From contig NZ_JAERRL010000014.1 of the NCBI RefSeq assembly GCF_016741785.1, positions 1-64,000 on the forward strand: 64,000 nucleotides of DNA, in the 5' to 3' direction. The notes beneath the pieces were generated by a model, which ran no database searches, was not told the origin of the DNA, and saw nothing but the letters and a program-made list of their open reading frames with translations. Source of the stretch: Streptomyces sp. 7-21 (GTDB lineage Bacteria > Actinomycetota > Actinomycetes > Streptomycetales > Streptomycetaceae). Position 1 is the stretch's first letter. Each line of letters opens with the position of its first letter. Shown here piece by piece: positions 8,376 through 17,217 of the stretch. Made by a program: the position numbers and the translations under genes.

Positions 8376-9251
8376 TCAGGCGTCGAGCGGTTTGCGGCCA
8401 ACGCCGCCGAGCGCCAGGAGACCGGCGTGCCCCAGCGGCTCCGCCACTGGTTCGTCGGGCCGCCAGTACGGCAGGGCAACGATGCCCGGCTCGACGAGGC
8501 TGAAGCCGTCGAAGAACGCGGTGATCTCCTCGCGGTCCCGCATCTGGCCGCGCCCCAGCGCCTTCACCATGACGCTCTCCAGCTCCCGGGTCTCGGGGAA
8601 GGCGTTGGTGACGTGCGAGAGCGTCAGGTAGCTGCCGGGCGCGACGCGGTCACGGTAGGCGGCGACGAGGCCGCGGGGGTCCTCCTCATCGAGGACGTGG
8701 TGGATGACCGCCAGCATGACCAGCCCGATTGGCCGGGAGAGGTCGAGGAACCCCTCGACCTCCGGGTGTGTCAGCACTCCGTCGTAGTCGAGGAAGTCGG
8801 CCGTGATGACACGGGTGTGAGCGTTCTTGGCCAGAATCGCCTGGCCATGTGCGTAGACGATCGGGTCGTTGTCGACGTAGACCACGCGGGCCTGCGGGTT
8901 GACGGACTGCGCGACCTGGTGCGTGTTCTGCGCCGTAGGCAGGCCGGAACCGAGGTCCAGGAACTGGTCGATACCCTGCTCCGCCAGGTACCGCACGCTG
9001 CGGATCAGGAAGGCACGGTTGATCTTCCCGGCCTCCATCGCCTCCGGAGAGATCTTCCGCAGCTCCTCGACAACGGCGCGGTCCACCGCGTAGTTGTCCC
9101 GGCCGCCGATCGCCGCGTCGTACACGCGCGCGATGCTCGGCTTGGAGGTGTCGACGCCGGGCGGGGCGGTCTCCTCTTCCTCCAGGCCGGGGCGCGACCA
9201 GGCCCAGTCCTCGGGCTGCTCCGCCGCGTCGCCGCCTGTTAATCCGGGCAT
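8376..9251 (-). CDS. SAM-dependent methyltransferase, DUF574 family
   Basis: 291-residue protein of the actinobacterial DUF574 (Methyltransf_19) family. Visible are the family opening DTSKPSIARVYDAAIGGRDNYAVDR, the SAM-binding motif I FLDLGSGLPT, the acidic motif VVYVDNDPIV, and ITADFLD. The ATG at 9251 is preceded by GAAGGGAG and is preferred over the upstream start at 9329. Substrate unknown; Streptomyces carry many paralogues. It lies between the CRISPR array and cebR, reads leftward, and has no evident link with cellulose genes. Confidence 0.88.
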   Translation of the reverse strand: MPGLTGGDAAEQPEDWAWSRPGLEEEETAPPGVDTSKPSIARVYDAAIGGRDNYAVDRAVVEELRKISPEAMEAGKINRAFLIRSVRYLAEQGIDQFLDLGSGLPTAQNTHQVAQSVNPQARVVYVDNDPIVYAHGQAILAKNAHTRVITADFLDYDGVLTHPEVEGFLDLSRPIGLVMLAVIHHVLDEEDPRGLVAAYRDRVAPGSYLTLSHVTNAFPETRELESVMVKALGRGQMRDREEITAFFDGFSLVEPGIVALPYWRPDEPVAEPLGHAGLLALGGVGRKPLDA

Positions 9252-9431
9252 CACCCAGCTCCCTTCGTCCCTTGCCCCTCGGGGCATGTGACTCGTCTCG
9301 GAAGCCGCAGTGTGGCACAGCGCGCACACCGGAGAGCACCCCGCCCTCCGGGCGCGGGCCCCGTCGCCGGCCAGGGCCTCGCGCCCCCGAAGTACCCCGC
9401 CATAAGGGGCAGTTGACGAAGCCCGGCGGGA

Positions 9432-10472
9432 TCAGGACGAGGGCCGGCGGACCAGTTCGGTCGGCAGCACTAGCTGCGGGCGTTCCTCTCCCCCGTTGCT
9501 GATCTCGGACAGCAGCGACCGCGTCATGGCGCGGCCCATGCCCTCCGTCGGCTGGCTGACCGAGGTCAGCGGCGGGTCGAGGTGGCGCGCCAGCGGCGAG
9601 TCCTCGAAGCCGACGAGCGCCACGTCCTCCGGCACCGTCCGGCCCTGCTCGCGCAGGGCGCGCCGGGCCCCGACCGCCATCAGGTCGGAGGCGCAGAAGA
9701 CCGCGTCCAGGCTGGGCCGCCGCCGCAGCAGCTCCTTCATGGCGCTGTAGCCGCTCTCCTCCGTGAAGTCGCCGCGCGCGATCAGCTCGTCGCTGTCCTC
9801 GCGCCCGGCCGCGCGCATCGCCTCCCGGTAGCCGGCCAGGCGGCACTGGGCGACGTACATGTCGGCGGGCCCGGTGATCGTGGCAACCGTGGTGCGGCCA
9901 CGGCCCAGCAGGTGCTCGACGGCGAGCTGGGCGCCCCCGGTGTTGTCACAGTCCACGTACGGCACGCGCTCGTCGGCGGAACGGCGCCCGGTCATCACCA
10001 CCGGGATGCCCGCTTCGGACAGCTGATCGGGCAGCGGGTCGTCGCCGTGGACGGAGATCAGCAGGACACCGTCCACACGGTGCGAGGCCGCGTACTGGGC
10101 GAAGCGCGCCCGTTCCTTGGGGGTGCGGATCAGGGTCAGCAGCAGCTGGATGTCGGTGTCCGCGAGTTCGGCACTGACCCCCCGGATGATGCCCGAGAAG
10201 AACGGCTCGGCGAACAGCCGGTGCTCCGGCTCGGGCACGACGAGGGCGATGGCGTCGGACCGGTTCGCTGCCAGGGCACGGGCGGCCCGGTGCGGCACGT
10301 AGCCGAGATCGGCGATGGCCTGCTGGACCGCGGCACGGGTACGGTCGCTCACGCGGGGCGAACCGTTGATTACCCGGGACACCGTGCCCCGGCCCACCCC
10401 CGCCCGGGCCGCGACTTGTTCAAGAGTTGGTCTCCCATCGCGGCCGGCCCCGCGCCCTGCCACTCCTGCCAT
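9432..10472 (-). CDS. cebR: LacI-family repressor CebR (cellulose/cellobiose utilisation)
   Basis: 346-residue LacI-family regulator: N-terminal helix-turn-helix (PTLEQVAARAGVGRGTVSRV, about residues 15-34) with hinge helix, then a periplasmic-binding-protein-like effector domain (about 65-346) with GFEDSPLARHLDPPLTSVSQP near the end. The ATG at 10472 follows GGAGG by 4 bases; a TTG start at 10502 is less likely. It is divergent from cebEFG-bglC, and CebR-type 14-bp palindromes lie before cebE, at the bglC start, between the two cellulases, and at 1964. In Streptomyces CebR is released from DNA by cellobiose/cellotriose. Its own start is 110 bases from the cebE operator. Confidence 0.93.
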   Translation of the reverse strand: MAGVAGRGAGRDGRPTLEQVAARAGVGRGTVSRVINGSPRVSDRTRAAVQQAIADLGYVPHRAARALAANRSDAIALVVPEPEHRLFAEPFFSGIIRGVSAELADTDIQLLLTLIRTPKERARFAQYAASHRVDGVLLISVHGDDPLPDQLSEAGIPVVMTGRRSADERVPYVDCDNTGGAQLAVEHLLGRGRTTVATITGPADMYVAQCRLAGYREAMRAAGREDSDELIARGDFTEESGYSAMKELLRRRPSLDAVFCASDLMAVGARRALREQGRTVPEDVALVGFEDSPLARHLDPPLTSVSQPTEGMGRAMTRSLLSEISNGGEERPQLVLPTELVRRPSS

Positions 10473-10538
10473 CTTTCCTCCCGTATCTGCCGTACGGCTC
10501 AACTACATCACGGATGCCGACCCGTGATGTTTGACGTC

Positions 10539-10567
10539 TTGACACCCGTCGTAGGCTCAGGAACCCT
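10539..10567 (+). promoter_or_regulatory. Candidate cebE promoter
   Basis: TTGACA (10539-10544), 17 bases, AACCCT (10562-10567); the CebR operator begins 15 bases downstream. An overlapping TTGACG/TAGGCT pair (10531/10552, 15-base spacing) is an alternative. Confidence 0.35.
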
Positions 10568-10582
10568 TCAACTCATCACATC

Positions 10583-10596
10583 TGGGAGCGCTCCCA
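10583..10596. promoter_or_regulatory. CebR operator (perfect) for cebEFG
   Basis: TGGGAGCGCTCCCA, 114 bases upstream of cebE. Confidence 0.88.
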
Positions 10597-10709
10597 CACA
10601 GCACAAACCCTACAGAACCCGTACGTTCCGAGCCCAGGCCCATCCCCCCACGTGTCGCACCACCCGGCTGGGAAGGCAACGTTCAGTGCGCCAGGAGGAC
10701 GACCACGTT

Positions 10710-12029
10710 ATGCGCGACAGCTTCCGCATTTCCCCCTCAGCACGCCGAAAGCTCCGCAGATCAGCTGCCCTCGCCATGACCGCGACGCTGGCCACCGGGC
10801 TGCTCGCGGCCTGCGGCAGCGATGACAACGGCGGCGACGGCCAGATCACGCTCAACGTCGCTGTCTTCGGGCAGTTCGGCTTTGAGGAGGCCGGACTGTA
10901 CGAAGAGTACGAGCGGCTGCACCCCAACATCACCATCGAGCAGTCCTCCGTCGCCGAGAACGCGGATTACATCAGGCAGCTGCGGAACCGGCTGACCCAG
11001 AACAGCGGGCTTGCGGACATCCAGGCCATCGAGGTCGGCAACATCGCCGAGATGACCGGGGACCTGAACCCCCGCTGGATCGACTTCAACGAGTATGGCG
11101 TCGATGTCGACCATTTCCAGGACTGGAAGGTCACGCAGGCGACGACCGAGGACGGCCGGCTGATCGGTCTGGGCACGGACATCGGCCCGATGGCGGTCTG
11201 CTACCAGCCCGAGCTCTTCGAGCAGGCGGGTCTGCCCTCCGACCCCGAGGAGCTGGCGGCCGCGTGGGAAGGCGACTGGGGTGCCTACGTCGACCTCGGT
11301 GAGCAGTACGCCGAGAACGCGCCCGAGGGCACCACCTTCACCGACTCGGCCGGCGGTGTCTTCAACGCCGTCGTCTACGGCTACGAGGAGCGGTTCTACA
11401 ACGCCGACGGCGAGTACATCTACGAGACCAGCCCGGCCGTCCAGGACGCCTGGGAGCTCAGCAGCCGCGTCGCCACCACCGAGGGCATGAGCGCCCAGCT
11501 GCAGCAGTTCTCGGACGAGTGGAACCGCGCGGTCGCCAACGGTGACTTCGCCAGCATCGTGTGCCCCGCCTGGATGCTCAACTTCATCCAGGAGACGTCC
11601 GGCGAGCGGGGTGAGGGCCGCTGGAACGTGACCACCGCGCCGCAGACCTCCAACTGGGGTGGCTCGTTCATCGGCGTCCCCGAGGCCTCCGAGCACAAGG
11701 AGGAGGCCGCCGAGCTGGCCGCGTGGCTGACCGCCCCCGAGCAGCAGGCCCGCCTGTTCACCGAGCGGAGCATGTTCCCCAGCTCGGCTGAGGCCGCGGA
11801 GATGCCCGAGGTGCGCGACGCCACCAACCCGTACTTCCAGGACGCGCCGACCGGCGAGATCTTCTCCGAGGCGGCCGGCCAGATCCCGGACGCCGCTATC
11901 GGCCCGCGTGACCAGACGATCCAGGAGCAGTTCACCAACGGGCTCGTCCAGATCGAGCGCCAGGGCGTGTCCCCCGACCAGGCCTGGGACAACGTCCTCA
12001 GCGAACTCGAGAACGCACTGGCGGAGTGA
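10710..12029 (+). CDS. cebE: Cellobiose/cellotriose-binding lipoprotein CebE
   Basis: 439-residue extracellular solute-binding protein (family 1) that captures cello-oligosaccharides for the CebFG permease. Signal peptide with lipobox LLAAC, lipidated Cys at 35. The ATG at 10710 follows AGGAGG (10693-10698). The frame is open far upstream, through the cebR region on the other strand, but codon quality and signal peptide support this start. The family repeat of Trp/Tyr-rich sugar contacts is seen (WELSSR, VCPAWMLNF, NWGGSFIGVP). First gene of cebE-cebF-cebG; the perfect CebR box lies upstream. Confidence 0.92.
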   Translation: MRDSFRISPSARRKLRRSAALAMTATLATGLLAACGSDDNGGDGQITLNVAVFGQFGFEEAGLYEEYERLHPNITIEQSSVAENADYIRQLRNRLTQNSGLADIQAIEVGNIAEMTGDLNPRWIDFNEYGVDVDHFQDWKVTQATTEDGRLIGLGTDIGPMAVCYQPELFEQAGLPSDPEELAAAWEGDWGAYVDLGEQYAENAPEGTTFTDSAGGVFNAVVYGYEERFYNADGEYIYETSPAVQDAWELSSRVATTEGMSAQLQQFSDEWNRAVANGDFASIVCPAWMLNFIQETSGERGEGRWNVTTAPQTSNWGGSFIGVPEASEHKEEAAELAAWLTAPEQQARLFTERSMFPSSAEAAEMPEVRDATNPYFQDAPTGEIFSEAAGQIPDAAIGPRDQTIQEQFTNGLVQIERQGVSPDQAWDNVLSELENALAE

Positions 12030-12040
12030 GCGGAACAGAC

Positions 12041-13090
12041 ATGACGACCGAGCACCAGGCGGCCGCGCCTCCCGGCTCTCCGGGGGGCGCGGCCCCGCGC
12101 CTGAACAAGAGTCCCAGCGGCCAGGAATCCGGGCAGTCCCCTGGCCGCGGCAAGGCGGCGAAGAGCCCGTCCACGTGGCGCTCCCGCCGCTACCGCTGGG
12201 ACATGAAGTACAGCCCGTACGGCTTCATCGCGCCGTTCTTCATCTTCTTCGGCCTTTTCGGGCTCTTCCCGCTTCTGTACACCGGATGGGCCGCGCTCCA
12301 CGAGGTCTCGGCCATCAACACGGACGAGATGACGTGGGTGGGCTTCGACAACTTCAGCCGGCTGTGGGACGACCAGTTCTTCTGGAACGCCTTCCGCAAC
12401 ACCTTCACCATCGGCATCATGTCGACGGTGCCGCAGCTGGCGATGGCCATCGGCCTGGCCCATCTGCTCAACTACAAGCTGCGCGGCAGCATGTTCTTCC
12501 GGGTGGCCATCCTGGCGCCGTACGCCACGTCCGTGGCCGCCGCGGCGATCGTCTTCGTCATGCTGTTCGGCCGCGACTACGGCATGATCAACTGGGCGCT
12601 GGGCTTCGTCGGCATCGACAACATCGACTGGGAGTCCGGCACCTGGACCTCGCAGTTCGCGGTGTCGTCCATCGTCATCTGGCGCTGGACCGGGTACAAC
12701 ACGCTCATCTACCTCGCCGCCATGCAGGCCGTGCCCGACGACCTGTACGAGTCGGCGTCCCTCGACGGCGCCAACCGCTGGCAGCAGTTCTGGCACGTCA
12801 CCATTCCGGCGCTGCGGCCCACGATCCTCTTCACGATCGTGGTGTCGACCATCGGCGCGACCCAGCTGTTCGGTGAGCCGCTGCTCTTCGGCGAGGGCAA
12901 GCCGGACGGCGGCGCCTCCGGCCAGTACCAGACCCTGGGTCTGTACATGTACGAGATCGGCTGGACCAACCTCCACCTCGGCCGGGCCGCCGCCATCGCC
13001 TGGACGATGTTCATGCTGCTCATCGTCATCGGCCTGATCTACTGGGCGCTCACTCGCTGGGTGAGCCGGAGCAACGGCGAGGAGTCATGA
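12041..13090 (+). CDS. cebF: Cello-oligosaccharide ABC permease CebF
   Basis: MalF-like inner-membrane permease, about 349 residues, with six transmembrane helices beginning at SPYGFIAPFFIFFGLFGLFP. A long cytoplasmic N-terminal tail (Ala/Pro/Ser-rich, about 60 residues) precedes it. The EAA loop that contacts the ATPase is ESASLDGANRWQQFWHVTIP. A GTG at 12026 overlapping the cebE stop is an alternative start; the ATG at 12041 is used here but neither has a strong ribosome site. No ATPase gene is in the operon: in Streptomyces the shared ATPase MsiK energises this importer. Confidence 0.92.
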   Translation: MTTEHQAAAPPGSPGGAAPRLNKSPSGQESGQSPGRGKAAKSPSTWRSRRYRWDMKYSPYGFIAPFFIFFGLFGLFPLLYTGWAALHEVSAINTDEMTWVGFDNFSRLWDDQFFWNAFRNTFTIGIMSTVPQLAMAIGLAHLLNYKLRGSMFFRVAILAPYATSVAAAAIVFVMLFGRDYGMINWALGFVGIDNIDWESGTWTSQFAVSSIVIWRWTGYNTLIYLAAMQAVPDDLYESASLDGANRWQQFWHVTIPALRPTILFTIVVSTIGATQLFGEPLLFGEGKPDGGASGQYQTLGLYMYEIGWTNLHLGRAAAIAWTMFMLLIVIGLIYWALTRWVSRSNGEES

Positions 13091-14013
13091 TGGCGACCAC
13101 GACGACCGCGCGGTCCGAGGCCGTCACGGCGGACACGACGCCCCCGCAGACCCGCCCCCCGCGGCGCCGCGACCGCAAGGCGGGCACGCCCGGGCGCCAC
13201 ATGCACGGCGGCTGGCTGACCTACCTGATCCTCGGGATCTTCACCGTGGGATCGCTCTTCCCGCTGGTATGGGCGTTCATCGCGTCCTCCCACGACAACG
13301 CCCGCCTGGCCAGCAACCCGCCGCCGTTCTGGTTCGGCGACCGGCTCGGCCACAACTGGGAACTGGCGTGGAACAACGCCAACATGGGCAAGGCGCTGGT
13401 CAACACCGTGTTCGTGGCCTCCATGATCACGTTCACAACCGTGCTGTTCGCGACCCTGGCCGGGTTCGCGTTCGCCAAGCTCAGGTTCCGCGCCAAGAAT
13501 GTCCTGATGCTGCTGGTGATCGGCACCATGATGGTCCCGCCGCAGCTGACCGTGGTCCCGCTGTTCATGTACATCGCGGACCTGGGCTGGACCGACCACC
13601 TCCAGGCGGTCATCCTCCCGATGATGGTCAGCGCCTTCGGCGTGTTCTTCATGCGGCAGTACCTGCTCCAGGCGCTGCCGACCGAGCTGATCGAGGCGGC
13701 GCGCGTCGACGGGGCGCACAGCCTGCGTCTGGTGTGGCACGTCGTCTTCCCCGCCGCCCGGCCCGCCATGGCCGTGCTGGGGATGCTGACGTTCGTGATG
13801 GCCTGGAACGAGTTCTTCTGGCCGATCATCGTGCTGTCCCAGAACAACCCCACGATGCAGGTGGCACTGACGGCTATCGGCCAGGGCTACGTGCCCGAGC
13901 AGGGCGCGATCATGGCCGGTGCCGTGATCGCGACGCTTCCGCTGCTGCTCGCGTTCGTGCTGTTCGGCCGGCAGATCGTGGGCGGCATCATGCACGGAGC
14001 GGTCAAGGGCTAA
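13087..14013 (+). CDS. cebG: Cello-oligosaccharide ABC permease CebG
   Basis: 308-residue MalG-like permease with six membrane helices (first at LTYLILGIFTVGSLFPLVWA) and the EAA loop EAARVDGAHSLRLVWHVVFP. Its ATG overlaps the cebF stop as ATGA, indicating translational coupling; a second ATG follows at 13090. N-terminal 40 residues are Thr/Pro/Arg-rich and cytoplasmic. Pairs with CebF to form the channel. Confidence 0.92.
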   Translation: MMATTTTARSEAVTADTTPPQTRPPRRRDRKAGTPGRHMHGGWLTYLILGIFTVGSLFPLVWAFIASSHDNARLASNPPPFWFGDRLGHNWELAWNNANMGKALVNTVFVASMITFTTVLFATLAGFAFAKLRFRAKNVLMLLVIGTMMVPPQLTVVPLFMYIADLGWTDHLQAVILPMMVSAFGVFFMRQYLLQALPTELIEAARVDGAHSLRLVWHVVFPAARPAMAVLGMLTFVMAWNEFFWPIIVLSQNNPTMQVALTAIGQGYVPEQGAIMAGAVIATLPLLLAFVLFGRQIVGGIMHGAVKG

Positions 14014-14054
14014 CCGCCCCCGCGCACAGTCCGTTACCTTTCTAGGAGCCTAAA

Positions 14055-14068
14055 TGGGAGCGCTTCCA
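14055..14068. promoter_or_regulatory. CebR-like operator overlapping the bglC start codon
   Basis: TGGGAGCGCTTCCA has one mismatch to the CebR palindrome and its last base is the A of the bglC ATG (14068-14070). The same sequence includes GGGAG, which also has to act as the bglC ribosome site. Confidence 0.75.
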
Positions 14069-15483
14069 TGACTGAAAACGAACCCCGGGTGTTTCCGCCG
14101 GACTTCCTGTGGGGCGCCGCGACCGCCGCCTACCAGATCGAGGGCGCGGCACGGGAAGGGGGCCGGACCCCCTCCATCTGGGACACCTTCAGCCACACCC
14201 CCGGCAAGGTGCACGCCGGCCACACCGGAGACGTGGCCTGCGACCACTACCACCGGTTCCGCGAGGACATCGAGCTGATGGCGCGCCTGAAGCTGCGGGC
14301 CTACCGGTTCTCGGTCTCGTGGTCCCGCGTCCAGCCCACCGGCCGGGGCCCCGCCGTCCAGCGCGGCCTGGACTTCTACCGGGAGCTCGTGGACGGCCTG
14401 CTGGAGAAGGGCATCACCCCCGCCCTGACCCTCTACCACTGGGACCTGCCGCAGGAGCTGGAGGACGCGGGCGGCTGGCCAGCCCGCGAGACCAGCGAGC
14501 GGTTCGCCGAGTACGCGGGCATCGTCGCCGAGGCGCTCGGTGACCGCGTGAAGATGTGGGCGACGGTGAACGAGCCCTTCTGCTCCGCCTTCCTCGGCTA
14601 CGGCTCCGGGGTCCACGCCCCCGGCCGCACCGAGCCGGAGTCGGTGCTCAAGGCCGCGCACCACCTCAACCTGGCCCACGGCCTGGCCGTGCGGGCGTGG
14701 CGCGACCTCCTGCCCTCGGACGCCAAGATCGGCGTGACGCTGAACCCCGGTGTGATCCGTCCGAAGACGGACTCGCCCGAGGACGCCGACGCCGCGCGCC
14801 GGATCGACGCGCTGCACACGCGCATCTTCTCCGACCCGATGCTGCACGGCGCCTACCCCGAGGACCTCAAGCAGGACACGGCGCGGGTCTCCGACTGGTC
14901 GTTCGTCCGCGACGGCGACGAGGCCACGATCCACCAGCCGCTGGACTACCTCGGCCTGAACTACTACAACCCCACCGTCGTCTCGGCCGCCACCGAGGGC
15001 GCCCCGGTCTCAGGCAACGACGGGCACGGCGTCTCCGAGCACTCGCCGTGGGTCGGCTCGCACGACCGGGTCCAGTTCCACCTGGCCCCCGGCGAGCGGA
15101 CCGACATGGGCTGGCCGATCGACCCCACCGGCCTGCGCGACCTGCTGCTCCGCTTCACCCGCGAGAAGCCGGGCCTCCCGCTGTACATCACGGAGAACGG
15201 CGCGGCCTTCGACGACAAGGCCGACGACACCGGCGCGGTGCACGACCCGGAGCGGATCGCCTACGTCCAGGGGCACCTGAAGGCGGTCCACGAGGCGATG
15301 GAGCAGGGCGCCGACGTCCGCGGCTACTTCCTGTGGTCGCTCATGGACAACTTCGAGTGGGCCTACGGCTACAGCAAGCGCTTCGGCATGGTCCATGTCG
15401 ACTACGACACGCTGCAGCGCACGCCGAAGTCGTCCGCGCTGTGGTACGCGGAGGTCGTCGGCTCGGGGCGGGTCCCCGCCTGA
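14068..15483 (+). CDS. bglC: GH1 beta-glucosidase BglC
   Basis: 471-residue cytoplasmic family 1 beta-glucosidase that cleaves imported cellobiose and cellotriose to glucose. Family marks: FLWGAATAAYQIEGA at the N-terminus, acid/base Glu169 in TVNEPF, nucleophile Glu376 in YITENG, and the C-terminal YFLWSLMDNFEWAYGY. No signal peptide. It follows cebG after 54 bases with its own CebR box covering the start codon, so it can be co-transcribed with cebEFG or made separately. By consuming the CebR inducer it also feeds back on control. A double terminator follows. Confidence 0.95.
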   Translation: MTENEPRVFPPDFLWGAATAAYQIEGAAREGGRTPSIWDTFSHTPGKVHAGHTGDVACDHYHRFREDIELMARLKLRAYRFSVSWSRVQPTGRGPAVQRGLDFYRELVDGLLEKGITPALTLYHWDLPQELEDAGGWPARETSERFAEYAGIVAEALGDRVKMWATVNEPFCSAFLGYGSGVHAPGRTEPESVLKAAHHLNLAHGLAVRAWRDLLPSDAKIGVTLNPGVIRPKTDSPEDADAARRIDALHTRIFSDPMLHGAYPEDLKQDTARVSDWSFVRDGDEATIHQPLDYLGLNYYNPTVVSAATEGAPVSGNDGHGVSEHSPWVGSHDRVQFHLAPGERTDMGWPIDPTGLRDLLLRFTREKPGLPLYITENGAAFDDKADDTGAVHDPERIAYVQGHLKAVHEAMEQGADVRGYFLWSLMDNFEWAYGYSKRFGMVHVDYDTLQRTPKSSALWYAEVVGSGRVPA

Positions 15484-15526
15484 GCCACCGCAGCCAACCC
15501 CCCGTGCTTCCCCGGAGGGGGGTGGC

Positions 15527-15612
15527 GGCGCCCGGCGGTTCCGTCACGTACCACCGCCGCCGGGCGCCGTAAGGCCCCGGACCGGTGCTGCCCTCGGCAC
15601 CGGTCCGGGGCC
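15527..15612 (+). terminator. Double terminator after bglC
   Basis: Stem 15527-15538/15557-15568 (12 bp), then stem 15573-15588/15597-15612 (16 bp, 8-base loop) followed by CTGTTT. Also serves the convergent gene. Confidence 0.85.
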
Positions 15613-15663
15613 CTGTTTCGTGCCCGGTCTTCGTGCCCCGCCCCGCTCCCGCCGGGCGGCCCG

Positions 15664-16545
15664 CTAGGTGAACAGCTCGGCCGGCGGAGGCGGCGAGGCG
15701 GTCGCCGTGGCGTCCGTGACGACCTCGGCGCCCGCCGCGAAGGCCCGCAGGTCCGGCCCGGCCAGCAGCCGCGCCGGGCGCTCGTCCCGGGCGCAGCGCT
15801 GCGTCAGCGCCGTGACCGGCAGCGGCCCGTCGGCGGCCACGAGGACGCCGTTGCTGAAGCGCCTGCCCCGCAGCAGCGCCGGTTCGGCAGCCAGGCACAC
15901 CTCGGCGAAGCGGCTGAGGGCCGTGGCGGCCTGGCGGCGCAGGTGCGCCAGCGGCGGGCCGTCGGTGATGTTCGCGGCGTACCAGCCGCCGGGCGCCAGC
16001 ACCCGGCGCGCCTCGTCGAGGAACTCGGCGCTGGTGCAGTGCGCGGGCGTGCGGGCGTCGGCGAAGACGTCGGTGATGACCAGGTCGGCCCAGCCGCCGG
16101 GCAGCTTCGCCAGCAGCGCCCGGGCGTCGGCCTCGCGGACGCGCACGCGCGCGCCGCGCGGCAGCGGCAGTTCGCGCCGCACGAAGGCGGTCAGCGCCGC
16201 GTCGGGCTCGGCCACCTGCTGCGTGGAGCGCGGCCGGGTGACGGCGATGTAGCGCGCCAGGGTGAGGGCACCGCCGCCGAGGTGCAGCACGCGCAGCGGG
16301 CTGCCGGGCGGCGCGGCGAGGTCCGCGACGTGCCCCAGCCGGCGCTGGTACTCGTACGCCAGGCGCGTCGGGTCGGCCAGGTCGACGTGGGACTGCGGCG
16401 CACCGCCCAGGTACAGCTCGAACGACTCCGGGTGGTCCGGATCCGGTATCAGCTCCGCCAGCCCGCCGCCGACCCGCTCGCGCGGCCAGTCGGGCGCCGT
16501 GCCGCGGCGGGAACGGCGTCCCGGGCCGTTTCGTCTTTTCGCCAC
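15664..16545 (-). CDS. Spermidine synthase-like methyltransferase-fold protein
   Basis: 293 residues with the spermidine synthase/SAM-binding fold: VLHLGGGALTLARYIAVTRP (motif I), EPDAALTAF, and LVITDVFADARTPAHCTSAEF (proton-acceptor Asp region), then ANITDGPPL. An Arg-rich start precedes the domain. GTG at 16545 with GGAG 3-4 bases upstream is chosen; the frame is open further. Actinobacteria have many such single-domain homologues whose aminopropyl transfer has not been shown; substrate unknown. Convergent with bglC. Confidence 0.82.
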   Translation of the reverse strand: MAKRRNGPGRRSRRGTAPDWPRERVGGGLAELIPDPDHPESFELYLGGAPQSHVDLADPTRLAYEYQRRLGHVADLAAPPGSPLRVLHLGGGALTLARYIAVTRPRSTQQVAEPDAALTAFVRRELPLPRGARVRVREADARALLAKLPGGWADLVITDVFADARTPAHCTSAEFLDEARRVLAPGGWYAANITDGPPLAHLRRQAATALSRFAEVCLAAEPALLRGRRFSNGVLVAADGPLPVTALTQRCARDERPARLLAGPDLRAFAAGAEVVTDATATASPPPPAELFT

Positions 16546-16610
16546 GCGCTCCAGTGTGACCGGCCGCCGCGAGACCGCGCAGCGCGGGTACAGGCTCGGC
16601 CAGGTGCGGC

Positions 16611-16979
16611 TTACTGGCAGCTGTCGACGACGGCCAGCGTCCGGCTGGCCTCGCGCAGCGCGGCGCGCAGCCGCTCGGGCTCCGTGGCCGGCGCGCGGGT
16701 GCCGTCCGGCGGCACCAGCCAGCCGCTGCCGGTGACTGGCGGCGCGGCGGCCGGGAGGTCGCCGAAGAGCGTGCGGACACAGGCGCTGCCGGGCAGGTCC
16801 CACCGCTCGGCCGTGCCGGGAGGGACGATGAAGCCGAGGGTGCCGCCGTCCCGGTCGTGGAACACGGGGCCGACGCAGGCGCGCAGCCGCAGGATGTCCA
16901 CGGCCTCCAGCCCTTCGCGGGCGGGTACGGTGACCAGGTCACACGACCTGGGGTCGCTGCTGTCCGCGGTCTGGGCCAT
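16611..16979 (-). CDS. Conserved Streptomyces hypothetical protein
   Basis: 122 residues, not assigned to a family. Soluble, no signal or membrane helix. Contains CDLVTVPAREGLEAVDILRL at the start and a Pro/Gly-rich centre (FIVPPGTAERWDLPG), with six Cys-poor helices at the end (ERLRAALREASRTLAVVDSCQ region). The ATG at 16979 is preceded by GGAGG at 7 bases. It lies upstream of and divergent from a TPR regulator; the 238-base gap between them must hold both promoters. No function can be offered. Confidence 0.75.
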   Translation of the reverse strand: MAQTADSSDPRSCDLVTVPAREGLEAVDILRLRACVGPVFHDRDGGTLGFIVPPGTAERWDLPGSACVRTLFGDLPAAAPPVTGSGWLVPPDGTRAPATEPERLRAALREASRTLAVVDSCQ

Positions 16980-17217
16980 CAGGTTGCCTCCTCGCAAGTC
17001 GTGCGGGGATCCCGGGGATCCCGCCGGGACGCCGCTGTGGTAGTCGCTGGGGGTTGTCCGTTGGGGGGTCCGGTGGGTTAACGGCCGTGGTCTGTCAACG
17101 GCTACGGCCGAAGACCGCCGCAAAGGATGGCAGTTCATGGCAGATCGCGGAGATTCTGTCCGGGTTTGTCGCAAATCTCGGTGTACGGGCTGATTCCGGC
17201 TGGGTACCGTCCGTGGC

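Noticed and set aside
9582..10709. Long N-terminal extension of cebE
   Set aside because: It is antisense to cebR; the signal peptide and AGGAGG place the real start at 10710.
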